Source: Allodiplogaster sudhausi (Eukaryota; Nematoda; Chromadorea; Rhabditida; Diplogasteridae). From it: 64,000 nucleotides of DNA. Position 1 is the first letter of the stretch; every line of letters begins with the position of its first letter. A program made the position numbers and the translations under genes. The notes under the pieces are model-generated. The model saw nothing but the letters and a program-made list of their open reading frames with translations. It was not told the DNA's origin and ran no database searches. Location of the stretch: positions 227,001 through 291,000 of the forward strand of contig CALZFC010000001.1 of NCBI GenBank assembly GCA_945643635.1, in the 5' to 3' direction. Shown one piece after another: positions 13,884-26,300 of this stretch.

Positions 13884-14764
13884 CTTCCCCATCCATCTTG
13901 CGCCAATGAGCTATGTAGAGGAGTCTGTAGAGAACATGACTCCATCATGCTTAATGGTAAATAGAAGGAATACCGGTTATTAAAGTATTTTTAGGGGCAG
14001 TTTTTTTTTAATCTATTGAGAGTCATAAACGTGAAATATTATTCAGTTCCGTGAAGAGTTAGCTATTTATCTAGTCTTTGAGGGTCTTCTGGGAAAAGCC
14101 GCTCGTTTGTTGAATTTAAATGTTAGGGAATCCTTCGTGGCAAGAAATAGTAAAATTGTCGTTTGAGGAAAGCCTTCAAGCAGGAAGCTGAAGAGGAAGA
14201 ATAAGAAAAAAAAAGTAGAATTGAGATTACTCATCGTGGAACAACGTGAAGAATTTGTATTTTTTTCTTCTTCTTCAATATTTCTATTTTCCAGGGCTTC
14301 GCCTTCTCTGGCCAAACACCACCCGAGGCAGTCGTCAATCATGGACTCCTTTCCGGTATGTCTTACAATTATCCTAGTTGCACCAGGCAACTAGTGTGAG
14401 TGGTTGGAGGGAGATCAAATTGACAATCTGAATCGGGGATATATTTATGACCCGGCCACTAACTACTTGAATGCGTCGCACAAATTGGGAACAATTTAGA
14501 TACTACTAAGGGCCACAAAATATATAAAGAGAACGAAAAGGGCACAGCCAGAAGAGAAGATAAGAGAACGTGGAAGAAGATTAGATTGGAAAGAGGGGAG
14601 AAAAGAGAAAAGGCGTAAAAATAGACGGATCGCTGACTCATCGTGATTGCATTCCCGGTTCCGTTTACTGTCCTTTAACGATCCTTGTCTCTTTCTCTCT
14701 CACTCTGTCTCTCTCTCTCTCACTCTCTCTCCCTCTCTCTCTCTGTGTCTCTAACGATCCTTGC

Positions 14765-14827
<63 letters not shown>

Positions 14828-17800
14828 CCACTCGATCTCTCTCTCTTCTCTCTTGCTTGTTTATTTCAAAATGATGCGTTGCTACGACCCAAGACTGTAG
14901 TGGAACAACGGAGAGAGAGCTTTTGCAATGACGTGATCTCTTGCCTTAACCTTTTTTTTGACCTTTCTTTCTCTTCTTTCTGCATCTAACTCCCTCTCTC
15001 TCTCTCTCTCTCTCTCTTTCCTCTCTCTCTGTCTCACTCTCTCTCTCTCTCCTATACTGTACTTGTGAACTTTTGCCCTGCAACATCTCCCCTCCTACCG
15101 CCAGCGCATTTTCTCTTTTTCTTTAATTGCCCGTTATTTGTACTGGCCCTTGCGCACAAGAAAGTAATGGAGCGGCGAACTCGAGTCTATTTTTCTCTCT
15201 TCTCTCTTCTCTCTCTCTCCCATCTCTCTCTCTCTCTCTCTCTCTCTCTAGCTTAGGCCTCTCTCCCGCTCCTTTTGAATTATCCATTTTGGAAAGTTTC
15301 TTTCACTAGAGTGGAGCAACAGTGGAATTGGGATGATCCCTGTTTGTGCTTGCCTTCCATGGACACGTACGTAGTCACCGTAACTGCGCTCACGGGAGCG
15401 CTCAACTTGCGTCTAAGGGTTACTGGGTTACGAGGTCTAAGGGGATTAAGGGACCTAAAGAGAAATAGGTTTCATAATATGGTTCAGGGGGTGGGACTAG
15501 ATTGACCCAACATGCAGAATAATATACAATGGGAAGATGTGCTCATTACAAGAAAAGGTCACCCTATGCATACCCCCCTCCCCTGATACTTTTTCCCATT
15601 CATCCCATACAAGAGCCAATTTTCACCGAACTCGAAGTTAGAGTTTGGAATTTGTAGGCACTTCTAGCTGAGCATTGCATTTTGTAGGAAGAGTTTCTGT
15701 GATTTTAGTGAAACGAGGTTTTGATTGGATAGAGTGAAGTGTGTATCCTTGTGTAGTTTAGAGCACTAAATAGCAAGAAAGTAGTAGCAACGGAGTGTAT
15801 GTTCAGCGGGTGAAGTAAAGGGAGCGAGAGAGATGGAGAGGGAAAGAGAGAGATCGAGAAAGACAGTGAGAGAGGAAGAGAGAGAGAGAGAGAGAGAGAG
15901 GAGGGAGGAGTAGAGCACAAAATATAACACCACTCTGAAGTATGAATCTTTTCATCAAAAGGCCCCTTTTACGTTTCGTCCGCCCTTTTCTTCCTAGCAG
16001 CACCCGAGAATGGTCGGGTTTTCCGTCTACTCATATTCCAACTCCTCACACACAGGCATGGTGGTCGGGCCGACAACGGATGTCAGTGGGCTCATTAACG
16101 CGCTGCCAAAGGTGGCCTCCAAGGCGTTGACTATTCTCCGGCCCAGTGAAGGAGAGGAGGAATCGGAAAAGGAGGAGAAGAGTGGCAAGATGGGGGAGGA
16201 GAGCAACGATACCAAGGTACTGTAGCATGCATTTATTATTATATGTATTATTTGTTTATTTATTTCCGAGAAAATTACATAAATTTTTCTGATGTTATTG
16301 CTGTTTTAGCATGTCTATCTTTTAATCTATTACTTGGGTGAGTCTTTTAAAAATAATTCGCCTGGACCTTAGTTCGTGAGCATTGTTATTATATATATTT
16401 TTTCATTCTAATTATTTGTGAATTAATAATTTGTTGAAGCGACTTTTGCAGGTGACGCAATTCTCCGAGAAGTCAGACGTAAGGATGATGATGATGTTGC
16501 CTCCTGGACTGGGCATCGGAAAGCCGGCGAGTATCGGGCGCTGGCAGCCGGCCGAAAACCCAGCGAGTATCGGGCGCGGACAAGCTGTGAGCAAGCAGGA
16601 GGAAACCCCTGGCGAAGAAGCTGAAGCTCCTCCTCTGCCACCATTCAACAACCCGCGGATGGAAGAGCTGAGAAGAGGCGGAGGCAGCAGCAAGCAGATA
16701 ATGCAAGAGTCCAGATCCATTGAGAGGGCAACATTTCTTCCACCACCGACCAGGAAGACCCCGGGCCGGTGGTCCATAATACCACCTCCAACTACCCACA
16801 CCCAGCCAAGACTTTATCACCCAAGAAGCAACAGCAGCCGCGCAGAAATGGTCAGGTCTTCTACTCAAGGACGCGATCAGACCCGAGCGCAGAGATGCCG
16901 ACTGTCAAGGTTTGTGGGTACCGCCCCAGAACACCCCCTGAAAATTCAAGTTTGAATTCCCGCACTTTTGCCTGATGTAAAAAAAGTTTTGTTCAGTTTC
17001 ATGCTCATTTTACTGAAGCAAAATCGGGCAGGAAAAAAGGAGGGGAAAATTTATGGCAGTGGTAATTCGTTTCTTTTTCTGTTCTAGATCGAAGAAATAC
17101 CAGAGCACCCTAAGAGCAACGGTGTCGAGGAGACGAAGATGAATGGAGTTGAAGAGACGGCAGAGAAGCAGAGTGACGAGAGAGTGGTGGCAGAGACGGA
17201 GATGGCAAGAGTGAACGGAGTGGAAGAGACGGCAGACAGCGAGAAGAGGAGAGGGAGAGCGAATGGAGAGAGGACAATGTCGACGTCATCCATTGGAGGA
17301 GGAGTGCCACTGAGAAGGAATGGAGAGAGGGCGAGCCAGCGGGCGGCACCCACTGGGGTCTATCAGCCGCCGGCAGCTAGGAAGGTGAGAGAGAGAGAGG
17401 TGGAAGAGAAAGGGCGATGGAGAGAGAGCGGGAGAGAAAGATGGGGAGAGAGATGGAGAGAGAGAGAAAGGGAGAGAGATGGAGAGCGATAGAGAGAGAG
17501 ATGGAAGCGAGGGAGATGGAGAGAGAGATGGGGAGAGAGAGAAGGGGAGAGAGAAAGGGAGAGAGAAAGAGAATGGGAGAGAGAGAGATAATGGGAGGGA
17601 GAGAAAGGGAAAGATAGATAGATGAAGGGAGAGTTAAGAGAGAATGAGGGAGAAGCAGAGTTTATAGTTTATTTTTTTTTTTTAATAAATATTAAAAAAA
17701 AAAATTAATTCTAGGCACAAGCAGCAGCCGCCGCGGCTGCAGCGGCTGCGGCCGCCCGGCTTCCGACCAACTCTGCCCACTCCTCCGCGGCGTCCTCGCG

Positions 17801-17891
17801 CTCCAACTCCACCCTAAGCGCCCCATCGGACCAACCATCCAAGCCGGTTACGGTAGCCGTGAATGACGTTGTCCCTAGTGAGACAGAGTAG
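11968..17891 (+). CDS. Unknown protein, C-terminal eight exons (5' end not found)
   Basis: Exons by splice site and phase: 11968-12102, 12353-12417, 14295-14355, 16056-16216, 16452-16586, 16754-16909, 17088-17384 and 17715-17891 (stop 17889-17891). Together they give 394 codons, entering in phase 1, so at least one upstream exon is missing. The first part is well structured, with motifs such as SDRWRQLGYRGSMLAPLLL and KQIYFRNWLKGFAFSGQTPP. The rest is low complexity: an acidic Glu/Lys stretch, Pro/Gln-rich sequence, a repeated NGVEET motif in exon 7, and an Ala run of about 12 at the start of the last exon. The 167-nt intron 16587-16753 restores the frame between two segments that otherwise look frameshifted. 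I do not recognise the family. A membrane or membrane-associated N-terminal part is possible from the hydrophobic LAPLLLI segment, but this is inference. Confidence 0.65.
12418..14294 (+). other. Large second intron of the unknown gene, CT-rich
   Basis: This intron carries long (CT)n blocks near 12900-12925, 13060-13170, 13230-13310, 13430-13500 and especially 13690-13880. A short stretch at 13666-13690 resembles the T-arm of a tRNA but has no 5' half. No other coding signal was seen. Confidence 0.5.
13690..13880. repeat. (CT)n microsatellite block
   Basis: About 190 bases of nearly pure CT dinucleotides are interrupted by single changes (ctcc, tttc, tatc). This is one of the longest such blocks in the window and lies inside an intron. 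The coded Ser-Leu frames are artefacts. Confidence 0.9.
14356..16055 (+). other. Third intron of the unknown gene
   Basis: CT blocks lie at 14690-14860 and 15000-15060, and GA blocks at 15830-15905. The piece at 15275-15505 has an open frame with a GTCTAAGG-like internal repeat but no convincing splice signals. I see no gene in it. Confidence 0.45.
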
Positions 17892-19439
17892 AATGAGGAT
17901 GGCTTTTTGATTACGGTAGAAATGAGCAGAATTACGGATAATAAGCCCAGAACCCTACTCTCAAGTAGAAGTAGTATACTCTACTCTAATCATGAAATAT
18001 TGGATAATGACTTAGATAATGATCGCGCGCGCGTGTACTCTTTCTCATCTACTTTTGTTATTATGTCACAATTCTTTTTATCTCTCTCTCTCTCTATGAA
18101 ACTTTGGAAGTTAGTTGTTTTCTTTTGAAATACCACAAATCGTTATTTGTATTCTCCGCATTGCTTTGAAATTTTCACTAGAGGCCCCCTTGCTAAGAGC
18201 TCCCCTCCCCCACTCTTTGTGTAAGAGGTCCCCGCCCGAGCGCCTTTTTGTTCTCTTGATAGTAGGAATCACACTATCTTATCAAATGATGTGTAGCCGG
18301 CGCAAAAAAATAGAAGCAAATCATTTATGGGGGCAAAAATGTCAAGGTATGACTGACAGCCTTATACTAGGGCCAAGGTACAGAGGACGAAGAGCGAGGG
18401 GGGGAGTATGACCCCATATGCCCTTTACACACACCCCTCTCTACCCCTGATCTACCTTCCTCTGGCAGGCTTATTCATAGGTCTATGACCACCCCCTAGC
18501 ACGGCTTATAGCACCACCCCTTTTCTCTTCAGCTACCATTCGAATAGAATCAGACTCAATATGGAACGGAGATAGGGAAGAAAAGGAGGAGATAGAGAGA
18601 TAGAGAGAGAGAAAGGTGTGACGGTGGTTTCACCTGACCATAAGGATAAGAGTCTTCCAGAACTGTCTTTCGCTCTCCCTCTTTCTCTTTCTCCCTCATT
18701 CTCTCCCCCTCTCACTCTTTCTCTTCCGCTCTCTCTCTCTTCATCGGCCTCTCCCTCTCGCATTACGCTCCCCCCCCCACCCCCCCCCCTCCCGCCTCCC
18801 ACTTTCCCTACCCCGGATTTGCGTGGTTACGGTTTTCTCTACTTTCTGCGTCTTATCCTTCTTTTATCGTCTAACTAATCCCTAGTCGAGACTTTTATTA
18901 TATCTCTCTAACAAGGAATTTTTAATTTATCTTTGCCTTACTATTCTTGTCGTCGGCATCATTTTCCTGGCCGCATACACCTGGTAACTTTTGAGATTTG
19001 CCTTTCCATTTCTCTTTCCCTTTTTTTCGCCGCTTGCTCTCCTTAGACCAATACTTAATAGTCTTTTTTTTATTCTATTGTCCATTTTTTTCTTAGCGAA
19101 AATAGCGAAAATGACAATGCATGAATACTGCGTACCATTACATGAAGTGAGCATATTTTTTATCCTCCTTTTTTTATCTCCGATTTATGGATTTGAAGAG
19201 ATGTACCCTTCTTTGTTGATGTTGTTCTCTTTCCTTTCCGCTGCTCTACAGACTCTGCGATCAAAAGAACATGGAATTTACCCTTCATTTTGATATGTAT
19301 TCTGGTATAAGAATGAGTGTGAACCAAAATTGATTGGATTTCTTTTTTGATTGGTTTTATCGATTGATTGCCTATCCAAGACAAACAAACAAAATACAAA
19401 CTCGATGCTCGTCTTATGTTTAATTGGGTCTGTATATAG
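17892..19439. other. Intergenic region after the unknown gene
   Basis: The 3' flank begins at the stop codon at 17891. It holds a GCGCGCGC tract near 18024, a CT-rich block at 18660-18800 with C runs, and AT-rich sequence. The frame at 18991-19293 is hydrophobic but has poor codon use and no splice context. I see no supported gene. Confidence 0.5.
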
Positions 19440-19447
19440 ACGATATA

Positions 19448-19962
19448 GGTGCTATACTAGTTGGGGGGGGGGCAAAATAAATTTTTTTTTTCTAATTCAC
19501 CCCAAATTGTGCACAGGGGGGTAATAGGCCATGGGGAACACGAATATAATGTTCATTTTGTATTACTTTGTCATTTAACTAAGTTACAGTACTTTTACTT
19601 GACATATGTTTTGGCCGATTTCAGGTAAAATGCTACTCGAAGGGGTTTTCAGACCTGTTAAACTCGAATATTAGGTTCTTTTCGACTCATCTCTATTCGA
19701 TAGTGCTTAATTGACACTATATTAGTGTTTGGCAGCTCTGACAACTCTTTAGTGCAGGAGTTTAGAAGAAAAGTAGGACAAAAATGTGAAGTACTGTAAC
19801 TTCGTTAAATGAAAAAAAATTTCAAATTGAACATTATATTCGTGTTCTCCACGGTTTAGAACCCTATATTCGTGTTCCCCATGGGCTAAAACCCCCCTGG
19901 GCACGATTTGTGGTAGATTGAAAAATGAAAATATTTTGCCCCCCCCCAACTAGGATAGCACC
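19448..19962. mobile_element. 515-bp MITE with long inverted arms
   Basis: The ends read GGTGCTATACTAG and CTAGGATAGCACC, which are inverted repeats with one mismatch. Matching inverted arms continue inwards (G10/C9 run, GGGGAACACGAATATAATG against CATTATATTCGTGTTC, AAGTTACAGTACTT against AAGTACTGTAACTT). Flanks carry an 8-bp direct repeat ACGATATA (19440-19447 and 19963-19970). The arms are about 170 bp, so the element can fold into a near full-length hairpin. The 8-bp duplication suggests a hAT-type mobiliser. No coding capacity. Confidence 0.85.
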
Positions 19963-20307
19963 ACGATATATATGTATATGTAACTAGAAAGTGTAGGTAG
20001 CGGTAATAATGACGTCATCTTTTTTTAAAGTATATTTCTTTTATGTGTGAATGGCGTGAAGAGAATACCGGATGAATAAAGATATTTTTGTAGTTTATTT
20101 ATTATTTGATCTTGAGATCAATGGGTGGCTGGCCCAAATCGATTGATTACCTGCAAAATTTACGTCTTCCACAATTGCATTTCTCTTATTTGTCGCTTTT
20201 CAGTCTCTGTATCTCTCTGTATCTATCCTATCTATTAATTTCTAGCACTCGCTCTTCCTTTCTTCACTTGTCTTTCTCTCTTATCTTGTCTTTCCTTCTG
20301 CCCTATC

Positions 20308-20515
<208 letters not shown>

Positions 20516-20545
20516 AATTATCTCTCCCTCTCTCTGTCGTCCAAG

Positions 20546-22869
20546 ATGGAGCCGTCGGCAGCGGAACTAAGCATGCCGGTCGATTCGGCGAGCGGCCCGG
20601 CCAACATGGGCCACTCCTCGCAGACGGAGATAAAAGTCGAGGTTAGGGTTTTCGGAATTTATAAGGGTTGGGTTTAAGGTTTTAAGTCTTAGGATTTAAG
20701 GTTTTTATTTTCAATTCATTAGTTTCAAGCGGCCAAAAAAATTTAAATATTTATTTTTAGATTGGTTGTTATCGTTTTTTTTTATTTGGTATTATTTTTT
20801 TATTACTAATATATTCTTTTAGCACGTAACCCATAGCTGGACCGTGAAGAACTTCTCTCATTGCTACCAAGAGTACCTTGAGAACTTCGTGCATCTCACA
20901 CGGGGAGATGAGGTGGGGATTTTTTTTATAATTTTTTTTTCAGTTTTATTAATTTATAATAATAAATCCTACTAGGGTATAATATTTTATTTAAAAAGGA
21001 ACTTATGCATTAATTTTGGCTATAAAATAGATGATTACAATAAAAAAAATCCGCTTTCATCTCAGACCTTCACATGGTCGATAAAGATCTACCCGAAGGG
21101 CAACGGAGAGAACAACAAGGACTTTGTCTTCCTCTGCCTCAATCGAGTGGTTGGTGGTTTGATTTCTTTTTGTTGCCACATTTTGGAGTTACACTTAATA
21201 AAGTATTTCAAACAAGACTTATTTAAATTTACCGATTTACTAAAAAAAATCGGTAGTAATTAATAATTTGGTGTCAATTTCTATATGAAAACATGGTTTA
21301 GCAGATTGTATAGACGCTTTATTTGACCGGTATGAAAATGACTGTAACCTTCCCAGGTGACCAACAACAAACCAATGAAGATTGGCTTCAAGTCGCGCTT
21401 CATTCTCAAGTCCAGCGAGGGCAAGGACATCGACATGCGCATTCACCCGAACCCGAGCCACTCTGACTACGTCTCGTATATTAAGAGGTGGGTGTAGGGT
21501 GTTCGATTGGGTTTACAGGTGGGTTTAAGGTTGGGTTATAGGGTTGGGTTAAGCTTGATTGTACTGTTGGTTTTAAGGTTGGGTTTACAGTTGGGTTTAA
21601 GGTTGGATGTAGGGTTGGGTTTACAGTTGGGTTTAAGGTTGGGTGTAGGGTTGGGTTTACAGTTATGTTTAAGGTTGGGTGTAGGGTTGGGTTTACAGTT
21701 GGGTTTAAGGTAGGGTGTAGGGTTGGGTTTAAGATTGGTTGTACGGTCGGGTTTAAGGTTTGGTTGTAGGGATGGGTTTAAATTGGGTTCACGGTGCAGT
21801 GTACGGTTCGAGGTGGGGATGAGTCCATCATGGTAGCAATACTGAAATCTTTATCGGATAACAGCCAGAGATGTGAACACTGGTTCTAGAGAGGATAATA
21901 TTTTATGAAATAAAATATCCAAAAAAAAATATATGAAGATTATTTAAAGTTTATGTACATAAATATAACGATACATTTCTTTTTTAAACAATATTTTCCA
22001 TTCAGGGATGTGCTCTTCCCGCAGATTCTCCCCCGTGACTCGATCATTGTCTCGGTCGAAATTGACGTTGCCGTGGAGACGATTACGACATCGACCGAAC
22101 CGGTTACGGTAGGTATTACAGTATACCTCCTTTTGTAGGACTACAGTAACCATTTCGTAGATGACTATATTCCTGCTTTTATAGTTAAGGCTTAGCATTC
22201 TTTCTGACGTGTAAAGTAAAAGTCTAAATGTACAGATGAGAAAAAAAGCTGCGAAGTGGTGACTTTCATAAATGGAAGCTTGAAATTTTGAGCCTAAAAA
22301 ATTAAAGTCGTATTGATTAAAGAGTCTCATAGCGAGTTAAGATATGTAAAATAGATAGATATTAATTTATCTTCCATACTGTTATATGTATCTCGTTATT
22401 CTTGTTATTATTATTTTTCATGTGTATCTCTAGATTTACTTCCCAATTTTTTTTTTATATTTTAGCCCTCGAACACTGAGAAACAGCTGGTCGAGGACTA
22501 CCTTAGACTCTTCAAGGAAGACGTCCTCACCGACTTTACAATCAGGTTTTAAACGTGTGTTTTGCAATAATTTTTTATTAACTTTTTTTTTAAAGCTTTT
22601 CTTTTATCATCTTTTTTTTTGCTATTGATATTTGTAATTTTAAGAATAATATAATATGTATTAAATTCTGGTGTTAAATTTTTCTGTCTTTTTTTATATC
22701 AATCATTAATTTGATTAATTCCTTAATTCTAATAATCCTCCTTTTTCTTCCTAAGAGTTGGCTCCCGCGAGATTCGAACGCATCGAGCTGTTCTCGCTGC
22801 AAGGTCGCCCGTCTTCTTCGCCATGTTCAAGCACGAGGAAACCAACGAGGCCAAGAATGTCAGTCTCTT

Positions 22870-22934
<65 letters not shown>

Positions 22935-23311
22935 CTAATTCACAGCAACACGCCCGCAAGTTGAAGACAGACAGAAAGCGAGAGAGAGAGAGAGAGCGAG
23001 AGACGAATGGGGTATTGAAGCGCAACTTGGTGGTTTGCATTGCATACCAGAGCATAAAAAACACTGCAATCTTTGAACCTCCGTTCAGCTAACCTCTCAG
23101 ACTTTGTGATGCAATTAATTGTAATAAATTTTCTTGGAGGCAATTTAAAATGCAGTTTATAAATTTGAAAACTAAAAGTATTAAATAGAAAAAAATTATC
23201 TAAAGATGGAGCGAGACTGTCTCTCTCTCTGCCTGTCTTTCTCTCTCTCTCTCAATCTCTCTCTCTCTCTGCCGTTCTCCTTCTCTCTCGCTTTCTCTCT
23301 CTCTCTCTATC

Positions 23312-23343
<32 letters not shown>

Positions 23344-26300
23344 CCTCTCTCTCTCTTGCTCACTCTTTCTTCCTTTCCTGCTTCTTATTCTTCCCGAATT
23401 GGCTTATATTTTCTCTCCAGATTCCTATAAATGAAGCATTTCTTTTCTTTCTATTCAATTCTTCGGCATTTTGTAGCGCCTGGTCAACATTGACGACGTG
23501 GACCACGACGTAGTCTTGGAGATGCTGCACTGGATCTACGCTGGCCGCTGCTCCAAGGATATCTCCGAGATTGGTGAGGGAGAGAGAGATAATTTCTTGC
23601 TGATTAAACATATATAATTATTCTTCTTCATAAATTGGTCTATTGTTAGTTGACATATGTAAAAAGAAGATTAATTAGAAAAGCTATTAATATTTTATTT
23701 TCATAAATAAATTTATTTGTCTCTGTTGTGTCCTGACGTAGGGGACGATGAATAGATTGCGGGAAGACGAGCGGGATAAGGGTTTATTGAGGGAGTGAAG
23801 AGGGAAAGGAGAGTCGACCGCTTGTGAGAGGGAACGAGGAATGAAGTGAGGGAAACAGGAAGAGAGTGAGGGAGAAGTCCACCGAACGAGGGCTCACGAG
23901 AAAGCAGAAGTGGAGAGAAAGGAACTGACGATTTGTCTCCTGATCTCGGGCTTTTATACTCATTCTGAAATGACTAAATTTACGTATTACTATTATGCTA
24001 ATTAAATAGCGTGAGTATGATAATGCTACATGACTCTAATAAAGGTCACGTAGCTATAATAATAAATTACAATATTTATAGTTGAACTCACAGAGTCCAA
24101 TAAACACAAATATAAATATGTAGATATTACTATCTACTTAACACCTTCCCACTAAGATTGAAGTTCCTTCAATCTTAAAAACAATAGTAGTGGGCGTCGA
24201 GAGTTACTTATAACTCTTCTGCGAGGCGTTCGACTTCATCTGGTAAGGTGGACGCCGTGTCCGTTGAGGTCTTGGAGATGTGCTGACTGCTTGAAGTTGA
24301 TTCGCATGAGATGTGATCAGTAGACCATCATCCAGCTTCATCGAGAAGACATTTCTGCCCTTCTTGCATACAATCTCGCCAGCATGCCATCTCCTTCCGT
24401 CTGGTTGAAAGCTGGTCTTGCGTTTGACCTTGTCGCCGACTGCAAATGACTTCGATCCGTGTTGTAAGCCAAATTGCTTCTTCGTGCGCTCATCGATCTT
24501 CTCCGATGGCGCTGCCGACTTTGACCAAGAAGTCCTCGACCTCAGCTTACTTCCAAGGAAAGGCTCCGTCCGGCTCATTCCTTTCGACTTCGCGCAGTGA
24601 CTAGGGTAGTCAAGTCCCACGGTAGGGATCTCGCTCTTGCCAACTTCCTTGTGAGTGCTCGGCGTGCTGAGAATTCTGTTGACGTGGACGATAGATGTTC
24701 CAGTCTGATTGATTCTCTCCAGTTTGATCATCTTCAGCTTCGAGATGAAGTCCTTGCCGAGCAGCATCAGTGGCGATTCTGTCACGTAGACAATTCCCTG
24801 AGCACTTCTGCGTCCGTACTGGATCTCTGCATGAAAACATCCAGTGAGAGCTAGCTTCTTGCCACAAGCGCTGACTGGTTTGCAGTCCGTCTTCTTGCAC
24901 TTGGGCTTGCCAATGCTCTTCCACGTTGACTTTGAAATCAGTGCGATGTCTGCGCCGGTGTCGACCTGCATGGTGACCTTGGTTCCTTCCATCAGCACTT
25001 TCACATCGAACGAATTGTTCTGCAGCGAGTTGACAGCTACTGTGTTCATCCTCGTGCTTTCCTTCACACGTTCGTTCCACGACGAGTCGTCGTCGTCGTC
25101 GTCGTTACTTCTTTTCTTCTTACGCTCGTTCCACGAAGTGTCGCTGTGAGCATCCTCGCTCCGACAAACCGAGCGCATATGGCCAATCTTGCCACAACCG
25201 TAACATTTCCTCTCCTTGAACTTGCAGTTTTCCTGCGCGTGCGAACCACCACAGCGGAAGCAAGGCTTCTTTCTGCCATTCTCTGCCTTATGTTTGGTGT
25301 GACTCGGTTGTCTTCCGATAAAGTTCACTGGCGTACTCTTGCCTTGCATCTGCACCGCACTGCTTTCGTTCCTGAGGATTGCGAGTCGATCGCATTCTTG
25401 AACCAGTTCGTCCATCGACATCGCCTCGTTCCTCTTCAACAGTGATAACAGATGGAATCGAGTGTCTGCGTGTCTTGGCATGTCGATTGCCGCCATGAAG
25501 AACATCGTCTTCAACTGGTCATTGGAGAGTTCCGCCATCTTGGCTGCTTCCACCGCCTTGTTCACTTCCGACGAGAGAACTCTGAAGTCGTTGATACATG
25601 CCGAGCTCATCTTGAGATTCAATAAGTACAGTCTCTTCTCGAAATCTGTCTTATAATCTCCGAACAATTTCGTCAACCGCTCCACGGTCTCTGCGAGAGT
25701 GAAGTCCGCCACCTTCTTTGGTGCGATGGAGTTGCGATATTGCACGTCGACCTTGACGCTGAGCTTCCTCATCAGCATGAGCACCTTCTGCACTTCAGAT
25801 ATGTGAGCAGCTTCCTTCTCGAAGAGGTCTTCGTACTTGTTGTACCAAGCATTGAAAGTGCAGCCGTCCTCGGGCTCGTATTCAAATACTTGGATTGTCC
25901 TTTCGAGTGCATCGATTGAGGGGCCTGCCCTTGCTGCATCACTTTGCCTCGACGTGCTTCCATTCTCGGTCGTATTCATCCTCTCGAGCAGCATTTCAAC
26001 AGTCTTCGTATGCTGTTCAGCTGCCTTCGCATTCTGTTCTTGTAGTTCCTTCACCATGGCTGCATTCTGCTCTTGCTGCATCTTCATCAGTTCTTGCTGA
26101 TCCTTCAGTGCTTGAATGAACGCTTCCATCTCAGCCATCGTCTTCGAATTTTCTTCTGAAGATCGGCTTCTGAAGATCGGGAATCAACCCCTTGCCGCTC
26201 AGCTACTGTAGGTCGGGGATCAACCCCTTGCCGCTCAGCTACTGAAGATCGGAAATCAACCCCTTGCCGCTCAGTTACTGACAGCTCACCAGTCTTCACT

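Noticed and set aside
16587..16753. Apparent frameshift within a single exon at 16452-16909
   Set aside because: A 167-nt intron with a good gtgagc donor and ccgaccag acceptor restores the frame exactly, so no frameshift is needed.
21488..21810. Interstitial telomere
   Set aside because: The unit is not TTAGGC, the nematode telomere repeat, and is variable in length.
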